From Peptoniphilaceae bacterium AM52-5BH (GTDB lineage: Bacteria; Bacillota; Clostridia; Tissierellales; Peptoniphilaceae), in the NCBI GenBank assembly GCA_027669155.1, contig JAQEDR010000008.1:16986-80985 (forward strand): 64,000 nucleotides of DNA. Direction: 5' to 3'. A model generated the notes under the pieces. That model worked only from the letters and a program-made list of their open reading frames with translations. It was not told the origin of the DNA and ran no database searches. Below, piece by piece: positions 51,764 to 61,642 of the stretch (position 1 is its first letter; the number at the start of each line of letters is the position of its first letter). Both the position numbers and the translations under genes were made by a program.

Positions 51764-53287
51764 ATGGGACACACAACCATCTTGTTGATGATTATTACAA
51801 TTTTATCAAAAATATTTGGCTTTGTCCGTGAATCTGTCATGGCAGCGGTCATTGGCGCAGGGGATATCAAATCCATCTACGTCACTGCCACCACCATCCC
51901 TGATATCATGATGTATACAGTCATAACAGGGATTGTCTCTGCCTATATCACAGTCTACACCAGGATCCGTACGGACAAGGGAGAAAGCGAGGCCAATAGC
52001 TTTACCTCCAACCTTATCAATGTCCTAATGGTCTATGGTGCTATTATCTTTATTCTAGTCATAATATTTGCGGGACCAATATCAAAGATATTTTCGCCCA
52101 AACTCATTGGCGAAACTCACGAGATGGCTACATCCTTTACCAGAATCATGGCAGTTTCAATCTTTGCCTTTCTCTACTCTGCGGTCATCAGAGGCTTTCT
52201 CAACGCAAGAAATAACTTCATCGACCCTGTTATTACAGAGATTATCCTTAATATCTTCGTCATATCTGCAACCCTTCTTACGGGAGTCTTCGATAATCCA
52301 TATATCCTCATCATAGGAGCCCTTATAGGAAACATCGTCCAATTTATAAGATTTCCCTTTGCGAGCAAGAAGAAGGGTTTTTCCTATGAGAAGAATCTAG
52401 ACTTTAAGGATCCCTACATCAAGTACCTCCTGGCTATCATGATTCCAATCATCATATCCAACGCCGCCAACAAGATCTCTGTCCTAATAGACAAGTCCAT
52501 GGCTTCAGGTCTACTTGGAATCGACACAGTAGCCAAGGTATTCTATACAGAAAACATGCTCGACTTCATAGTAGAAGTTGTCACGATAAACATAGCCACC
52601 ATCACCTTCCCCCAAGTAGCGAAACTTGGCAATGAAGGGAAAATAGATGCAATGAAAGAAAAGACAGCAAGTACCCTAATCCTAACCCTTGCCCTAGTAA
52701 TCCCTGCCACCTTCGGCATGATGACTCTAGCAAGGCCTATTATCAGCCTAATCTACGAGAGAAACGCCTTCACGGCCCATGATGCAGCCCTCGTATCATC
52801 ACTCCTAGTCTCTTACGCACCTTACATTATCTTCATCACCTTTATGAAAATAATCTCAAACAGCTTCTACGCAGTAGGAGACTCCAAGTCGCCACTTATA
52901 GTAATCCTCATCCAACAGGCTATAAATGTAAGCCTCAACTGGATTCTTGCAAAAGAAATTGGCCTAGATGGAATAGGTCTAGCAACGTCTGTGTCGACTG
53001 CTGTAGGAAGTTTGCTAATAATCTTTGTTTATTTCAAGAAGTTTGGTAAAGTAAAAGATGTAAGAAATATGAAGTCCATAGGAAAAATCACCCTAGGATC
53101 GCTTCTTATGGTGCTTGTGGCTAACACGTGCTATGGATTTTTATCAGATAGATTCAGCTTGATATTTAGCCTGCTATTTACCATAATACTTGCAGGATTG
53201 AGCTATTTATTTGTTATATTAATTGTGAGAATAGATGAAATTGAAGTTGTTAAAGGAAAGGTATTAAATAAATTAAGAAGGAAATAA
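51764..53287 (+). CDS. murJ: Lipid II flippase MurJ
   Basis: 507 residues with about 14 hydrophobic segments. LSKIFGFVRESVMAAVIGAG is the MurJ/MviN N-terminal signature; ISNAANKISVLIDKSMASGL, FPQVAKLGNEG and LISLIYERNAF also fit. It moves lipid-linked peptidoglycan precursor across the membrane. A Wzx-type polysaccharide flippase is the alternative, given the next genes, but the signature favours MurJ. ATG 51764 follows AAAGGAAAAG. The next gene starts 3 bases after the stop, so they may share a transcript. Confidence 0.87.
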   Translation: MGHTTILLMIITILSKIFGFVRESVMAAVIGAGDIKSIYVTATTIPDIMMYTVITGIVSAYITVYTRIRTDKGESEANSFTSNLINVLMVYGAIIFILVIIFAGPISKIFSPKLIGETHEMATSFTRIMAVSIFAFLYSAVIRGFLNARNNFIDPVITEIILNIFVISATLLTGVFDNPYILIIGALIGNIVQFIRFPFASKKKGFSYEKNLDFKDPYIKYLLAIMIPIIISNAANKISVLIDKSMASGLLGIDTVAKVFYTENMLDFIVEVVTINIATITFPQVAKLGNEGKIDAMKEKTASTLILTLALVIPATFGMMTLARPIISLIYERNAFTAHDAALVSSLLVSYAPYIIFITFMKIISNSFYAVGDSKSPLIVILIQQAINVSLNWILAKEIGLDGIGLATSVSTAVGSLLIIFVYFKKFGKVKDVRNMKSIGKITLGSLLMVLVANTCYGFLSDRFSLIFSLLFTIILAGLSYLFVILIVRIDEIEVVKGKVLNKLRRK

Positions 53288-53290
53288 GTT

Positions 53291-55261
53291 ATGAAGAATT
53301 CGAAAATAATTGACAAGAAGAAACTAATACTAGGATTTTTTGATATATTAATAATAAATTTAGCTTATTTTCTAGCCCTGTATTTCAGATTTGATATGAA
53401 TTTCAGGGCCATACCTTTGGATTTCTTAGATGCTTTCGAGACTTATGCTATCTTTAATACCATCATTACGATAGCTATTTACGGTCTACACAAGATGTAT
53501 AACATGATACTGGAGTATGCTTCCTACAAAGAACTTATTAATATCACCCAAGCTGTAATTTTATCACTTATAAGTCATGCTGTGTTAATGACAATTTTTG
53601 TCTATAGAATGCCAATATCATACTATGTATTCGGATTTATGATTCAGTATGTCTTGACTGTAGGATCAAGATTTATCAAGAAGATGATGATTCACAAAAG
53701 CTACAAGACTGACAAGAAGAACCATTCTTATAAGAGAGCCCTAATCGTTGGGGCAGGATCTGCTGGACAGACTCTAAAAAGAGATATTTCTAACTCCAAC
53801 AATGGTGGAAAGACTAATATTCTTGTTGTTGGCTTCATAGATGATGATCCAAAGAAGAAAAATCAATACATAGATAATAGTAGAATCTTCGGTGGAAGGG
53901 ATATGATAAAGGAAGTTGTCGAGGAAGAATCCATCGATGTCATTCTTGTAGCTATTCCTTCTGTAGAGGAAGTCGAGAAGAAAGAAATCCTAAGAATATG
54001 TAACGAAACAGGATGCGAGGTCAAGGTTCTTCCTGGTATTTACCAACTTGTTTCAGGAAAAGTTACCATGTCTACTATGAAGGATATCCAAATCGAAGAC
54101 CTCTTGGGACGAGATCCTGTAAAGATTTTCTCCAACGAAACTTTTGATTATCTCAACGACAAGGTAGTCCTAGTTACAGGAGGGGGAGGATCCATAGGGT
54201 CTGAGCTTTGTAGGCAAATAGCACAATATGGTCCAAGACTACTTATAATTTTCGATATATATGAGAACAACGCCTATGAAATAGAACAGGAACTTAAGAG
54301 AAACAATAAGGATCTCAACTTTATAACGCTAATCGGTTCTGTTAGAGACTACAGAAGAGTAGAGAAGATGTTTGAGATATACAAACCTGATATAGTATTT
54401 CACGCAGCAGCTCACAAGCATGTGCCTTTGATGGAGGTAAGTCCAGTAGAAGCAATAAAGAACAATGTCAGAGGAACATACAATGTCGCCCTACTTTCCC
54501 TAATCTATGACGTTCAAAGATTTGTTCTCATATCAACAGACAAGGCAGTCAACCCAACATCAGTTATGGGAGCAACCAAGAGAGTTTGTGAGAAGATAAT
54601 CCAAGGAATAAATGACATAAGAGAGAGCAAAGAATATAATAATCTTGCAAAGGTAATTGTCCAAGATGGGGACAGAAATATTACTATCAATCCTAAAGAC
54701 TTGCTAGAAGGAAAGAATCCTGGAACAGAATTTGTTGCGGTTCGTTTTGGTAATGTATTGGGATCGAATGGTTCCGTAATACCATTATTTAAGAAGCAAA
54801 TCGCAGCGGGTGGACCTGTTACAGTTACCCACCCAGAGATAATCAGATACTTTATGACAATCAAGGAAGCTGTAAAGCTAGTCCTTCAAGCTGGATCCAT
54901 GGCCCAAGGCGGTGAAATATTCGTCCTAGACATGGGAGAACCAGTCAAAATTGACGACCTTGCAAGACAGCTTATCAGACTATCAGGATATCAGCCAGAT
55001 ATAGATATGCCTGTAGTATATACGGGACTTAGGCCTGGAGAGAAGCTATACGAAGAAAGACTGATGGATGAGGAAGCCCTCACAGGTACCCACGTTGAGG
55101 GAATATCTGTAGGCCGACCACTAGACTTCTCTAGGGGAGAATTCTTCGGCAAACTTGATAGTGTAATCAATCAAGAAAATATTGATGAACTTGATATTAT
55201 AGCAACGATTAATGAGTTAATTACTACATTTATAGGAAAGGATAATTCGAAGGGAGAATAG
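53291..55261 (+). CDS. Membrane nucleotide-sugar 4,6-dehydratase (PglF/CapD/FlaA1 type)
   Basis: 656 residues. Four N-terminal membrane helices are followed by a CoA-binding-like Rossmann domain (VGAGSAGQTL at about 153) and the SDR catalytic domain (VTGGGGSIGSELCRQIAQYG, glycines at about 297). STDKAVNPTSVMGATKRVCE holds the active-site region, with Met in place of the usual SDR Tyr, as is normal for this branch. Such enzymes convert UDP-GlcNAc to UDP-4-keto-6-deoxy-GlcNAc, the first step towards bacillosamine-type sugars. The aminotransferase follows 1 base later. Confidence 0.92.
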   Translation: MKNSKIIDKKKLILGFFDILIINLAYFLALYFRFDMNFRAIPLDFLDAFETYAIFNTIITIAIYGLHKMYNMILEYASYKELINITQAVILSLISHAVLMTIFVYRMPISYYVFGFMIQYVLTVGSRFIKKMMIHKSYKTDKKNHSYKRALIVGAGSAGQTLKRDISNSNNGGKTNILVVGFIDDDPKKKNQYIDNSRIFGGRDMIKEVVEEESIDVILVAIPSVEEVEKKEILRICNETGCEVKVLPGIYQLVSGKVTMSTMKDIQIEDLLGRDPVKIFSNETFDYLNDKVVLVTGGGGSIGSELCRQIAQYGPRLLIIFDIYENNAYEIEQELKRNNKDLNFITLIGSVRDYRRVEKMFEIYKPDIVFHAAAHKHVPLMEVSPVEAIKNNVRGTYNVALLSLIYDVQRFVLISTDKAVNPTSVMGATKRVCEKIIQGINDIRESKEYNNLAKVIVQDGDRNITINPKDLLEGKNPGTEFVAVRFGNVLGSNGSVIPLFKKQIAAGGPVTVTHPEIIRYFMTIKEAVKLVLQAGSMAQGGEIFVLDMGEPVKIDDLARQLIRLSGYQPDIDMPVVYTGLRPGEKLYEERLMDEEALTGTHVEGISVGRPLDFSRGEFFGKLDSVINQENIDELDIIATINELITTFIGKDNSKGE

Positions 55262-55262
55262 A

Positions 55263-56465
55263 ATGAAAATACCATTTTCGCCACCAGATATTAGTGAGGA
55301 AGAAATAGAAGAAGTTGTAGATGCTTTAAAATCCGGATGGATTACAACAGGACCAAAAACGAAAAGATTAGAGAAAGAATTACTTCAATTTACAGGTACC
55401 AATGTTGGTGTTTGCCTAAATTCACAAACAGCAGCAGCTGAAATGACTCTAAGAGTACTAGGAATAGGACCTGGAGACGAAGTTATCACTAGTGCATATA
55501 CTTACACTGCTACAGCTTCAGTAGTTGACCATGTAGGAGCAAAACTTGTATTAGTTGATACACAAGAAGATTCTTTAGAAATTGATTACGACAAAGCAGC
55601 TGAGCTAATAAATGAGAATACGAAGGCTATAATTCCAGTGGATTTAGCAGGAATACCTTGCGATTATGACAGAATATTTGAAATAGTTGAAAATAAAAAA
55701 GAATTGTTCGAAGCAAATAATGATTTACAAAAATCCTTCAATAGAATTATAGTTATAGCGGATACTGCACATGCATTAGGTGCAAGCTATAAGGGTAATA
55801 AAATAGGTTCTGTAGCTGATTTCTCTAACTTCTCTTTCCACGCTGTCAAAAACTTTACTACAGCAGAGGGAGGATATGCAACCTGGAAAGATAGAGAAGG
55901 AATAGATAATGAAGCACTTTACAAACAATATCAGTTATTATCTCTCCATGGACAGTCAAAAGATGCATTAAATAAGACAAAACTTGGTTCATGGGAATAT
56001 GATGTCATGGGACCATGGTATAAATGTAATATGACGGACGTTCTGGCATCCATAGGACTTGCTCAAGTTAGAAGATATCCTGAGCTTTTAAAAAGAAGGA
56101 AATCAATAATAGAAAAATACGACAAAAACTTTAGACCATTAGGACTAGAAACTTTAAATCACTTTGATGATAATCATGAGTCATCAGGACACCTCTACAT
56201 TACAAGAATACCTGGAATAGATACAGATTCCAGAAATAAAATAATAGAAGAAATGGCTAAAGTTGGAGTTGCATGTAATGTCCACTATAAACCATTACCT
56301 TTACTAACAGCTTATAAAAACTTAGGATTTGATATTAAAGATTACCCAAATGCCTACGACCACTACAAGAATGAAATAACACTTCCACTTCACACCAAGC
56401 TTACAGATGAGGAAGTTGATTATGTTATTGATAAGTATTGTGAGATTGTAAAAAATTATCTCTAA
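55263..56465 (+). CDS. DegT/DnrJ/EryC1-family sugar aminotransferase (PglE-like)
   Basis: 400 residues. FSPPDISEEEIEEVVDALKS and GWITTGPKTKRLE are the family start; VIADTAHALGASYKGNKIGS and FSFHAVKNFTTAEGGYATW carry the PLP aspartate and the Schiff-base lysine (HAVKN). GVACNVHYKPLPLLTAYKNL is also typical. It should aminate the 4-keto sugar made by the preceding dehydratase, giving a UDP-4-amino-4,6-dideoxy sugar in the cytoplasm. Confidence 0.92.
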   Translation: MKIPFSPPDISEEEIEEVVDALKSGWITTGPKTKRLEKELLQFTGTNVGVCLNSQTAAAEMTLRVLGIGPGDEVITSAYTYTATASVVDHVGAKLVLVDTQEDSLEIDYDKAAELINENTKAIIPVDLAGIPCDYDRIFEIVENKKELFEANNDLQKSFNRIIVIADTAHALGASYKGNKIGSVADFSNFSFHAVKNFTTAEGGYATWKDREGIDNEALYKQYQLLSLHGQSKDALNKTKLGSWEYDVMGPWYKCNMTDVLASIGLAQVRRYPELLKRRKSIIEKYDKNFRPLGLETLNHFDDNHESSGHLYITRIPGIDTDSRNKIIEEMAKVGVACNVHYKPLPLLTAYKNLGFDIKDYPNAYDHYKNEITLPLHTKLTDEEVDYVIDKYCEIVKNYL

Positions 56466-56480
56466 TTTAAAGAAGGTCTT

Positions 56481-57689
56481 ATGAAAAAATTGATGATTTT
56501 AGGAGCTAGCGTTCTTCAAATTCCAGCAATCGTAGAGGCGAAAAAAATGGGGCTTTATGTGTTGTCTGTTGATATGAATCCTAATGCAGAAGGTTTTTCA
56601 TATGCAGATAAAAAAATTGTAGTAAGCACTACAGATACAGAAAAAGTATTAGAAGAAGCAAAAAAAAATAAAATTGATGGGATAATCACAATAGCTAGTG
56701 ATAGACCAATGACAACTGTTGCTAAAGTAGCAAAGAAATTAGATTTAATAGGAATAGACGAAAAAACTGCGATAAATGCTACTAATAAATCAAAAATGAG
56801 GGATGCTTTAAAAGCTTATGACGTTCCAATTCCTATGTATTTTTCTGTAGATAACTACGACCGATATTTAAAAGCCGTTGATGAAATTTTAATGAAAAAT
56901 TATAAATGTATTGTTAAACCTGAAGATAACTCTGGAAGTAGAGGTATTAGGTTAGTGGAATCAACAGATGAATGCGATTTGAAGAAAATATTCGATTATT
57001 GTAAAAGTAATTCTAATTCGGGCAAGTTGTTAGTTGAAGAATACATGGAGGGACCAGAAGTAAGTGTAGAAACTATATCTAAAGATGGTGTTTGTAATGT
57101 TATTCAAATTACAGATAAAATAACAACTGGACCTCCTTATTTTGTAGAATTAGGTCATTCTCAGCCATCATCATTGGATAAAGATACTATAGATAAAATA
57201 AAAAAAGTTGCAATAGACACAAATAGAGCAATAGGGATTGAAAATGGACCATCACATACTGAAATAAAAGTTACAAAAGATGGCCCTAAGGTCGTAGAAG
57301 TAGGGGCAAGATTAGGAGGAGATAATATTACAACTCACCTAGTTCCATATTCAACTGGGGTAAATATGGTGAAAGCTTCAATAAAAATTGCACTTGGAGA
57401 AGAAATTGATGTTAGAAAAAGTTTTGAAAAAGCATCAGTAATAAGATATAAAAAATGTGATACTGGAAAAATACTAAAGATCAAAGGGATCGAAGAAGCA
57501 AAGAAAATACAAGGAATTAAGGATGTAGAGATAGTTCATGGAGTTGGAGAATATTCTCATACCATAAAAAATTCAAATGATAGAGTAGCCTATGTCATAT
57601 CTCAAGGTAACGATATTTCAGAAGCAATAGAAGCATGTAAAAATGCTTTAGATAAGATAAAAATAGAAGTAGAAGAGTCAGGTAACTAA
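56481..57689 (+). CDS. ATP-grasp ligase, L-amino-acid-ligase-like (first of two)
   Basis: 402 residues. An N-terminal preATP-grasp Rossmann part (MILGASVLQIPAIVEAKKMG), the ATP-grasp core (CIVKPEDNSGSRGIRLVEST, LLVEEYMEGPEVSVE and VVEVGARLGGDNIT, with the Mg-binding acids) and a C-terminal region (IKGIEEAKKIQGIKDVEIVH, then DRVAYVISQGNDISEA) resembling the extra domain of L-amino acid ligases. It forms an amide from a carboxylate and an amine with ATP. In this cluster the acceptor could be the 4-amino sugar. AAGAAGGT precedes the ATG; the stop touches the next start. Confidence 0.85.
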   Translation: MKKLMILGASVLQIPAIVEAKKMGLYVLSVDMNPNAEGFSYADKKIVVSTTDTEKVLEEAKKNKIDGIITIASDRPMTTVAKVAKKLDLIGIDEKTAINATNKSKMRDALKAYDVPIPMYFSVDNYDRYLKAVDEILMKNYKCIVKPEDNSGSRGIRLVESTDECDLKKIFDYCKSNSNSGKLLVEEYMEGPEVSVETISKDGVCNVIQITDKITTGPPYFVELGHSQPSSLDKDTIDKIKKVAIDTNRAIGIENGPSHTEIKVTKDGPKVVEVGARLGGDNITTHLVPYSTGVNMVKASIKIALGEEIDVRKSFEKASVIRYKKCDTGKILKIKGIEEAKKIQGIKDVEIVHGVGEYSHTIKNSNDRVAYVISQGNDISEAIEACKNALDKIKIEVEESGN

Positions 57690-58282
57690 TGATATATGAA
57701 AAGATTATAAAAAGAATACTAGATATAGTTCTTGCACTTATTGCTTTACCTTTTGTATTGATTATTTGTATAATATTTGGGATTTTAATATACTTGGAAG
57801 ATAGAGGAGATATTTTTTATATAGCGAAAAGAAGAGGCTTGAATGGTTCTGTTTTTGGAATGTACAAGCTTCGTTCGATGAAGATGAATGCACCTGATAT
57901 TCGAAATGAGGATAATTCAACATATAATAGTTCAAATGATCCTAGAGTTACAAAAATAGGAAGAATTTTAAGAAAAACCTCAATAGATGAATTACCACAA
58001 GTATTTAATATCTTAAAGGGCGACATGAGCTGGATTGGGCCTAGGCCAAATAATCCTAGTAAAGTATATGAAGACATGACAGATGTTGAAAAAAAGCGAT
58101 TGAGTATAAGACCTGGAGTAACAGGCTATAGTCAAGCTTATTATAGGAATTCGATTAATCAAGATGAAAAATTAAAAAAAGATGTATTTTATTCTGAAAA
58201 TGTAAGATTTGTATTTGATTTTAAAATTTTCATTCAAACTATAAAAACTGTATTACTTCAAAAAAATATAAATACTAATTAA
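57689..58282 (+). CDS. Polyprenol-phosphate phosphoglycosyl transferase (PglC-like)
   Basis: 197 residues. KRILDIVLALIALPFVLIIC is the single membrane anchor; YKLRSMK, TKIGRILRKTSIDELPQVFN, LKGDMSWIGPRP and SIRPGVTGYSQAYYRNS are the catalytic signatures of the monotopic PGT family. It moves a sugar phosphate from its UDP form to undecaprenyl phosphate, starting the oligosaccharide. Its length matches PglC rather than the larger WbaP type. Its A overlaps the stop of the preceding gene. Confidence 0.93.
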   Translation: MIYEKIIKRILDIVLALIALPFVLIICIIFGILIYLEDRGDIFYIAKRRGLNGSVFGMYKLRSMKMNAPDIRNEDNSTYNSSNDPRVTKIGRILRKTSIDELPQVFNILKGDMSWIGPRPNNPSKVYEDMTDVEKKRLSIRPGVTGYSQAYYRNSINQDEKLKKDVFYSENVRFVFDFKIFIQTIKTVLLQKNINTN

Positions 58283-58299
58283 GTCTAAGGAATTAAGTC

Positions 58300-59574
58300 A
58301 TGAAAGAATTACAAGGAAAGAAAATATTATTTTTGGGTTCATCAACTTATTTTTATGAAGCCGCAATATACGCAAAAAATAATGGAGCATACATAATTGC
58401 TGTTGATAAGAGGCCAAAAGATGAATGTATAGTTAAACAAATTGCTGATGAAGAATATTTATTGGATACTACAGATATTAATGCAATAAAAGATTTAGTA
58501 TTAGAGAAAAAAATAGATGGTATATATCCTGGGGCAAGTGAGATAAATATACCTATAGCTATTAAAGTAGCTAATGAAACAGGAATTCCAAAATATTGTG
58601 ATGAAGATCAATGGGAAATGGCGACAAATAAAGCTATTTTTAAAGAGACATGTAGGAAATATAATGTTCCAGTAACACCAGTGTTTGATATAGTTGAGCC
58701 TATAAACGAAGAAGAAATTTCTAAGATAGAATTTCCTGTTGTTACAAAACCAGTTGATAATAATGGTTCTACTGGAATTACGATTTGTAAAAAATCGGAA
58801 GATTTCATTAAAGCTTACAGGAAAGCAAAAGAAGCTTCAAAAAGTGGAGAAGTATTAGTTGAAAAGGAAATGAATTTTGAGAATAGCTTAATAGCTCATT
58901 ACACAGCACAAGATGGAGAGGTTATTTTTTGTGGTCTAACAGATAAAGAATCAAAAAAGATAAATGAAAATAGTGCTCCCGTGATGTCTATTCAATTCAT
59001 GCCATCTAAATTAACCGATACTTTTAAGAAAAAAATAAATAATAAAATAATCAATATGTTAAAAGGTATTGGTATAAATTACGGTCCAATATGGATAGAA
59101 GTTTTTCATGACGGAGAAGAATTTGTACTAAATGAAATAGGATATAGATATGGAGGTTCGCTAACCTACTATCCAGTTGATTATTTCTATGGTATAAATC
59201 AAATGAATTTGCTTGTCAATTATTTAGCTACTGGAATGCCATTATATGATAACTTTAGAAATATTAAAGAAATAGATAGAAGAAGGAATCATAAATATTG
59301 TATATTACCTATGCAATTGAAAAGCGGGACCATAAAGGAAATTAGAGGTTTGCAAGAAATTCTAGAGAAGAAATTTGTTTATGCATTTATTCAGTCCCAT
59401 ATAGTTAATGATGTTATAGAAGACACTGGAACAACTCATCAAGTATTCGGTTATATTCACCTAATAGCGAAGAACAAAAATCAACTTATGAAGCATATCA
59501 AATATGTCAATGATTCAATTGAAGTTCTAGATGAAAATAATGAAAATATGTTAGATATTTTGTATTGTAGATAA
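58300..59574 (+). CDS. ATP-grasp ligase (second of two)
   Basis: 424 residues. Layout as for the 56481 gene: ILFLGSSTYFYEAAIYAKNN at the N-terminus, then FPVVTKPVDNNGSTGITICK, VLVEKEMNFENSLIAHYTAQ and FVLNEIGYRYGGSLTYY in the ATP-grasp core. It differs in its C-terminal part, so the two are not recent duplicates. A carboxylate-amine ligation is expected; the substrate is unknown. The pair flanks the phosphoglycosyl transferase. Confidence 0.83.
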   Translation: MKELQGKKILFLGSSTYFYEAAIYAKNNGAYIIAVDKRPKDECIVKQIADEEYLLDTTDINAIKDLVLEKKIDGIYPGASEINIPIAIKVANETGIPKYCDEDQWEMATNKAIFKETCRKYNVPVTPVFDIVEPINEEEISKIEFPVVTKPVDNNGSTGITICKKSEDFIKAYRKAKEASKSGEVLVEKEMNFENSLIAHYTAQDGEVIFCGLTDKESKKINENSAPVMSIQFMPSKLTDTFKKKINNKIINMLKGIGINYGPIWIEVFHDGEEFVLNEIGYRYGGSLTYYPVDYFYGINQMNLLVNYLATGMPLYDNFRNIKEIDRRRNHKYCILPMQLKSGTIKEIRGLQEILEKKFVYAFIQSHIVNDVIEDTGTTHQVFGYIHLIAKNKNQLMKHIKYVNDSIEVLDENNENMLDILYCR

Positions 59575-59594
59575 TAGTCTTATGAGGTAAAAGA

Positions 59595-60584
59595 TTGGCT
59601 GATTTAAAAATCATTTCAGAAAAACAAGTTATACGTATAATGGAAGACAATTGGATAGAGGGAATAGATGTAATTAAAAAATCATTTATTAAGAGAGGTA
59701 AAAATAGAGTGATTTTGCCTGAAAAAACCTCTCAAATATTTGATCAAAAAACTCAAAATAGAGTTAATTGTATGCCTTCTACTATAATAGATGAACAAGT
59801 ATGTGGTGTAAAATGGGTGTCCGTTTTTCCAACAAATTTTAAAAGAAATATTAAAAACGTGAACGGGCTTACAATTATCTCCGAAACTGTAACAGGGCAG
59901 CCATATGCTATAATTGCAAGCTCGTGGTTGACAAAATTTAGAACAGCAGGAGTTGCAGGATTAGCGTCTAAATACTTAGCAAAAGAAGAAAATGAAATAA
60001 TAAGCTTTATTGGTGCTGGAGAAGAAGCAAAAATGCATTTTGAAATTTTTAAGCTTTTATATCCTGGATTAAAAGAGTGCAGAATATCATCAAGAACTCA
60101 TGATTCTTGTTCAAGATTTGCAAAAGAGTTTTCAGACAAATATAAAGATGTAAAGTTTGTAGTTTGTGATAATAATTTCGAAAAAGCTATTAAAGGTTCA
60201 GACATAGTAGTTACAGCAATTTCTAGCCAAGAAGCAGTTTTAAAAGCAAAATGGTTAGATAAAGCTAATTTTTATGTTCATGTTGGTGGTTTTGAAGATG
60301 AATATGACGTTGCACTAAAGGCCGATAAGATTGTTTGTGATGAATGGGATGCTGTTAAGCACAGAGGAAGTCAAACTATTAGTAAAATGTATCAAGATGG
60401 AATATTGAAAGATGAAGATATATATGCAGAATTATCAGAAATTATACTAGAAGAAAAAGATGGAAGAGATGAAAAAGATAAATTAATATATTTTAATTCA
60501 GTTGGTATGGCTTATGAAGACGTTTTATTAGCAAAATTTGTATATGATAAGTCAGGACAATATGGTGAGATTTTAGAAATTTAA
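59595..60584 (+). CDS. Ornithine cyclodeaminase / mu-crystallin family protein
   Basis: 329 residues starting at TTG 59595 (GAGGT lies before it). FRTAGVAGLASKYLAKEENE and IISFIGAGEEAKMHFEIFKL are the family's core and NAD-binding site; VTAISSQEAVLKAKWLDKAN and HVGGFEDEYDVALKADKIVC follow. Family members include ornithine cyclodeaminase, alanine dehydrogenase and siderophore enzymes such as SbnB. Here it probably makes or reduces the amino or imino acid used by the ligases; this is inferred from position only. Confidence 0.85.
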   Translation: MADLKIISEKQVIRIMEDNWIEGIDVIKKSFIKRGKNRVILPEKTSQIFDQKTQNRVNCMPSTIIDEQVCGVKWVSVFPTNFKRNIKNVNGLTIISETVTGQPYAIIASSWLTKFRTAGVAGLASKYLAKEENEIISFIGAGEEAKMHFEIFKLLYPGLKECRISSRTHDSCSRFAKEFSDKYKDVKFVVCDNNFEKAIKGSDIVVTAISSQEAVLKAKWLDKANFYVHVGGFEDEYDVALKADKIVCDEWDAVKHRGSQTISKMYQDGILKDEDIYAELSEIILEEKDGRDEKDKLIYFNSVGMAYEDVLLAKFVYDKSGQYGEILEI

Positions 60585-60599
60585 GCTTGGAGATTAGTT

Positions 60600-61631
60600 T
60601 TGGATAGTAAAGAAAAAATAAGGCTAACAGGATATAATAATGAAAAAGGTATAAAAGCTTATATTATAAATCATATAAATAAGTATAAACTTTTGAAAGA
60701 ATTATTTATAGGTAAAACAAGTAAGATAGAAAGTGTAAAAATATTTTTCGATTTTTGGATTAGCGTGATAGTTCTAGGCGCAGGAATAAATGATTATTTT
60801 CAATATAACTTCTATAAAAAAAATTATTCTGAAAGAAATAAATTTATAGTAGGAAGGAAATGGAAAAAAATATTATTAAAATGTAATGGATCTACAAAAA
60901 TAGATACATTCGATGATAAATTAAAATTTAATAATAAATTCAATGAATTTTTAAACAGAGATTGGCTTGATGTAGATAAAGCTAATTATGATAAAGTAAG
61001 TGAATTTATTTCAAACCACGATTCATTTTTCTTAAAACAAAATATAGGAAGTGGTGGAAATGGAATTAGCAAATACAGATCAAAAGATATAAAAAATGCT
61101 AAAGATTTTTTTAATCAGATAAAAGGAAAATCATTTATCTTAGAAGAAGCCATAGTTCAAGATGAAAGTCTAGCAGAATTTAATCCGTCATCAGTTAATA
61201 CCATAAGGGTTGTAACTATAAGAGATAAAGATGAAGTACATATTATGGATGCTATACTGAGAATGGGAAATGGAGAAAAATCTACAGATAATTTCCACCA
61301 ACATGGTCTAGCTATGACAATGGATATTGACAGTGGAGAAGTAGTAAGTTTGGCAATCGATAAAAGTAATAACAAATATGAATACCATCCTGTAACTAAT
61401 AAAAAACTATTAGGATATAAAGTTCCTTATTGGGATAAAGTAAAAGATACAGTGATAAAAGCAAGTAAAGTATCCAAAGATGTAAGATATGTTGGATGGG
61501 ATATTGCAATCTTAAAAAGTGGAGAAGTTTCAATAATAGAAGGAAACTGTTCATCAGATCCGGATATAACACAAATGCCAAAACAAATTGGTAGGTGGAA
61601 CGATTATAAAAAAGTTATTGAAAAATTATAG
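60600..61631 (+). CDS. Sugar-transfer-associated ATP-grasp protein
   Basis: 343 residues from TTG 60600 (CTTGGAG before it). SFFLKQNIGSGGNGISKYRS is the glycine-rich ATP loop; SFILEEAIVQDESLAEFNPS, SVNTIRVVTIRDKDEVHIMD and VGWDIAILKSGEVSIIEGNC match the ATP-grasp family found in capsule and exopolysaccharide loci. It is presumed to ligate an amino acid or similar group to a sugar or carrier. It is the third ATP-grasp enzyme in this cluster and the most distant. Confidence 0.82.
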   Translation: MDSKEKIRLTGYNNEKGIKAYIINHINKYKLLKELFIGKTSKIESVKIFFDFWISVIVLGAGINDYFQYNFYKKNYSERNKFIVGRKWKKILLKCNGSTKIDTFDDKLKFNNKFNEFLNRDWLDVDKANYDKVSEFISNHDSFFLKQNIGSGGNGISKYRSKDIKNAKDFFNQIKGKSFILEEAIVQDESLAEFNPSSVNTIRVVTIRDKDEVHIMDAILRMGNGEKSTDNFHQHGLAMTMDIDSGEVVSLAIDKSNNKYEYHPVTNKKLLGYKVPYWDKVKDTVIKASKVSKDVRYVGWDIAILKSGEVSIIEGNCSSDPDITQMPKQIGRWNDYKKVIEKL

Positions 61632-61642
61632 GAGTATTTATT

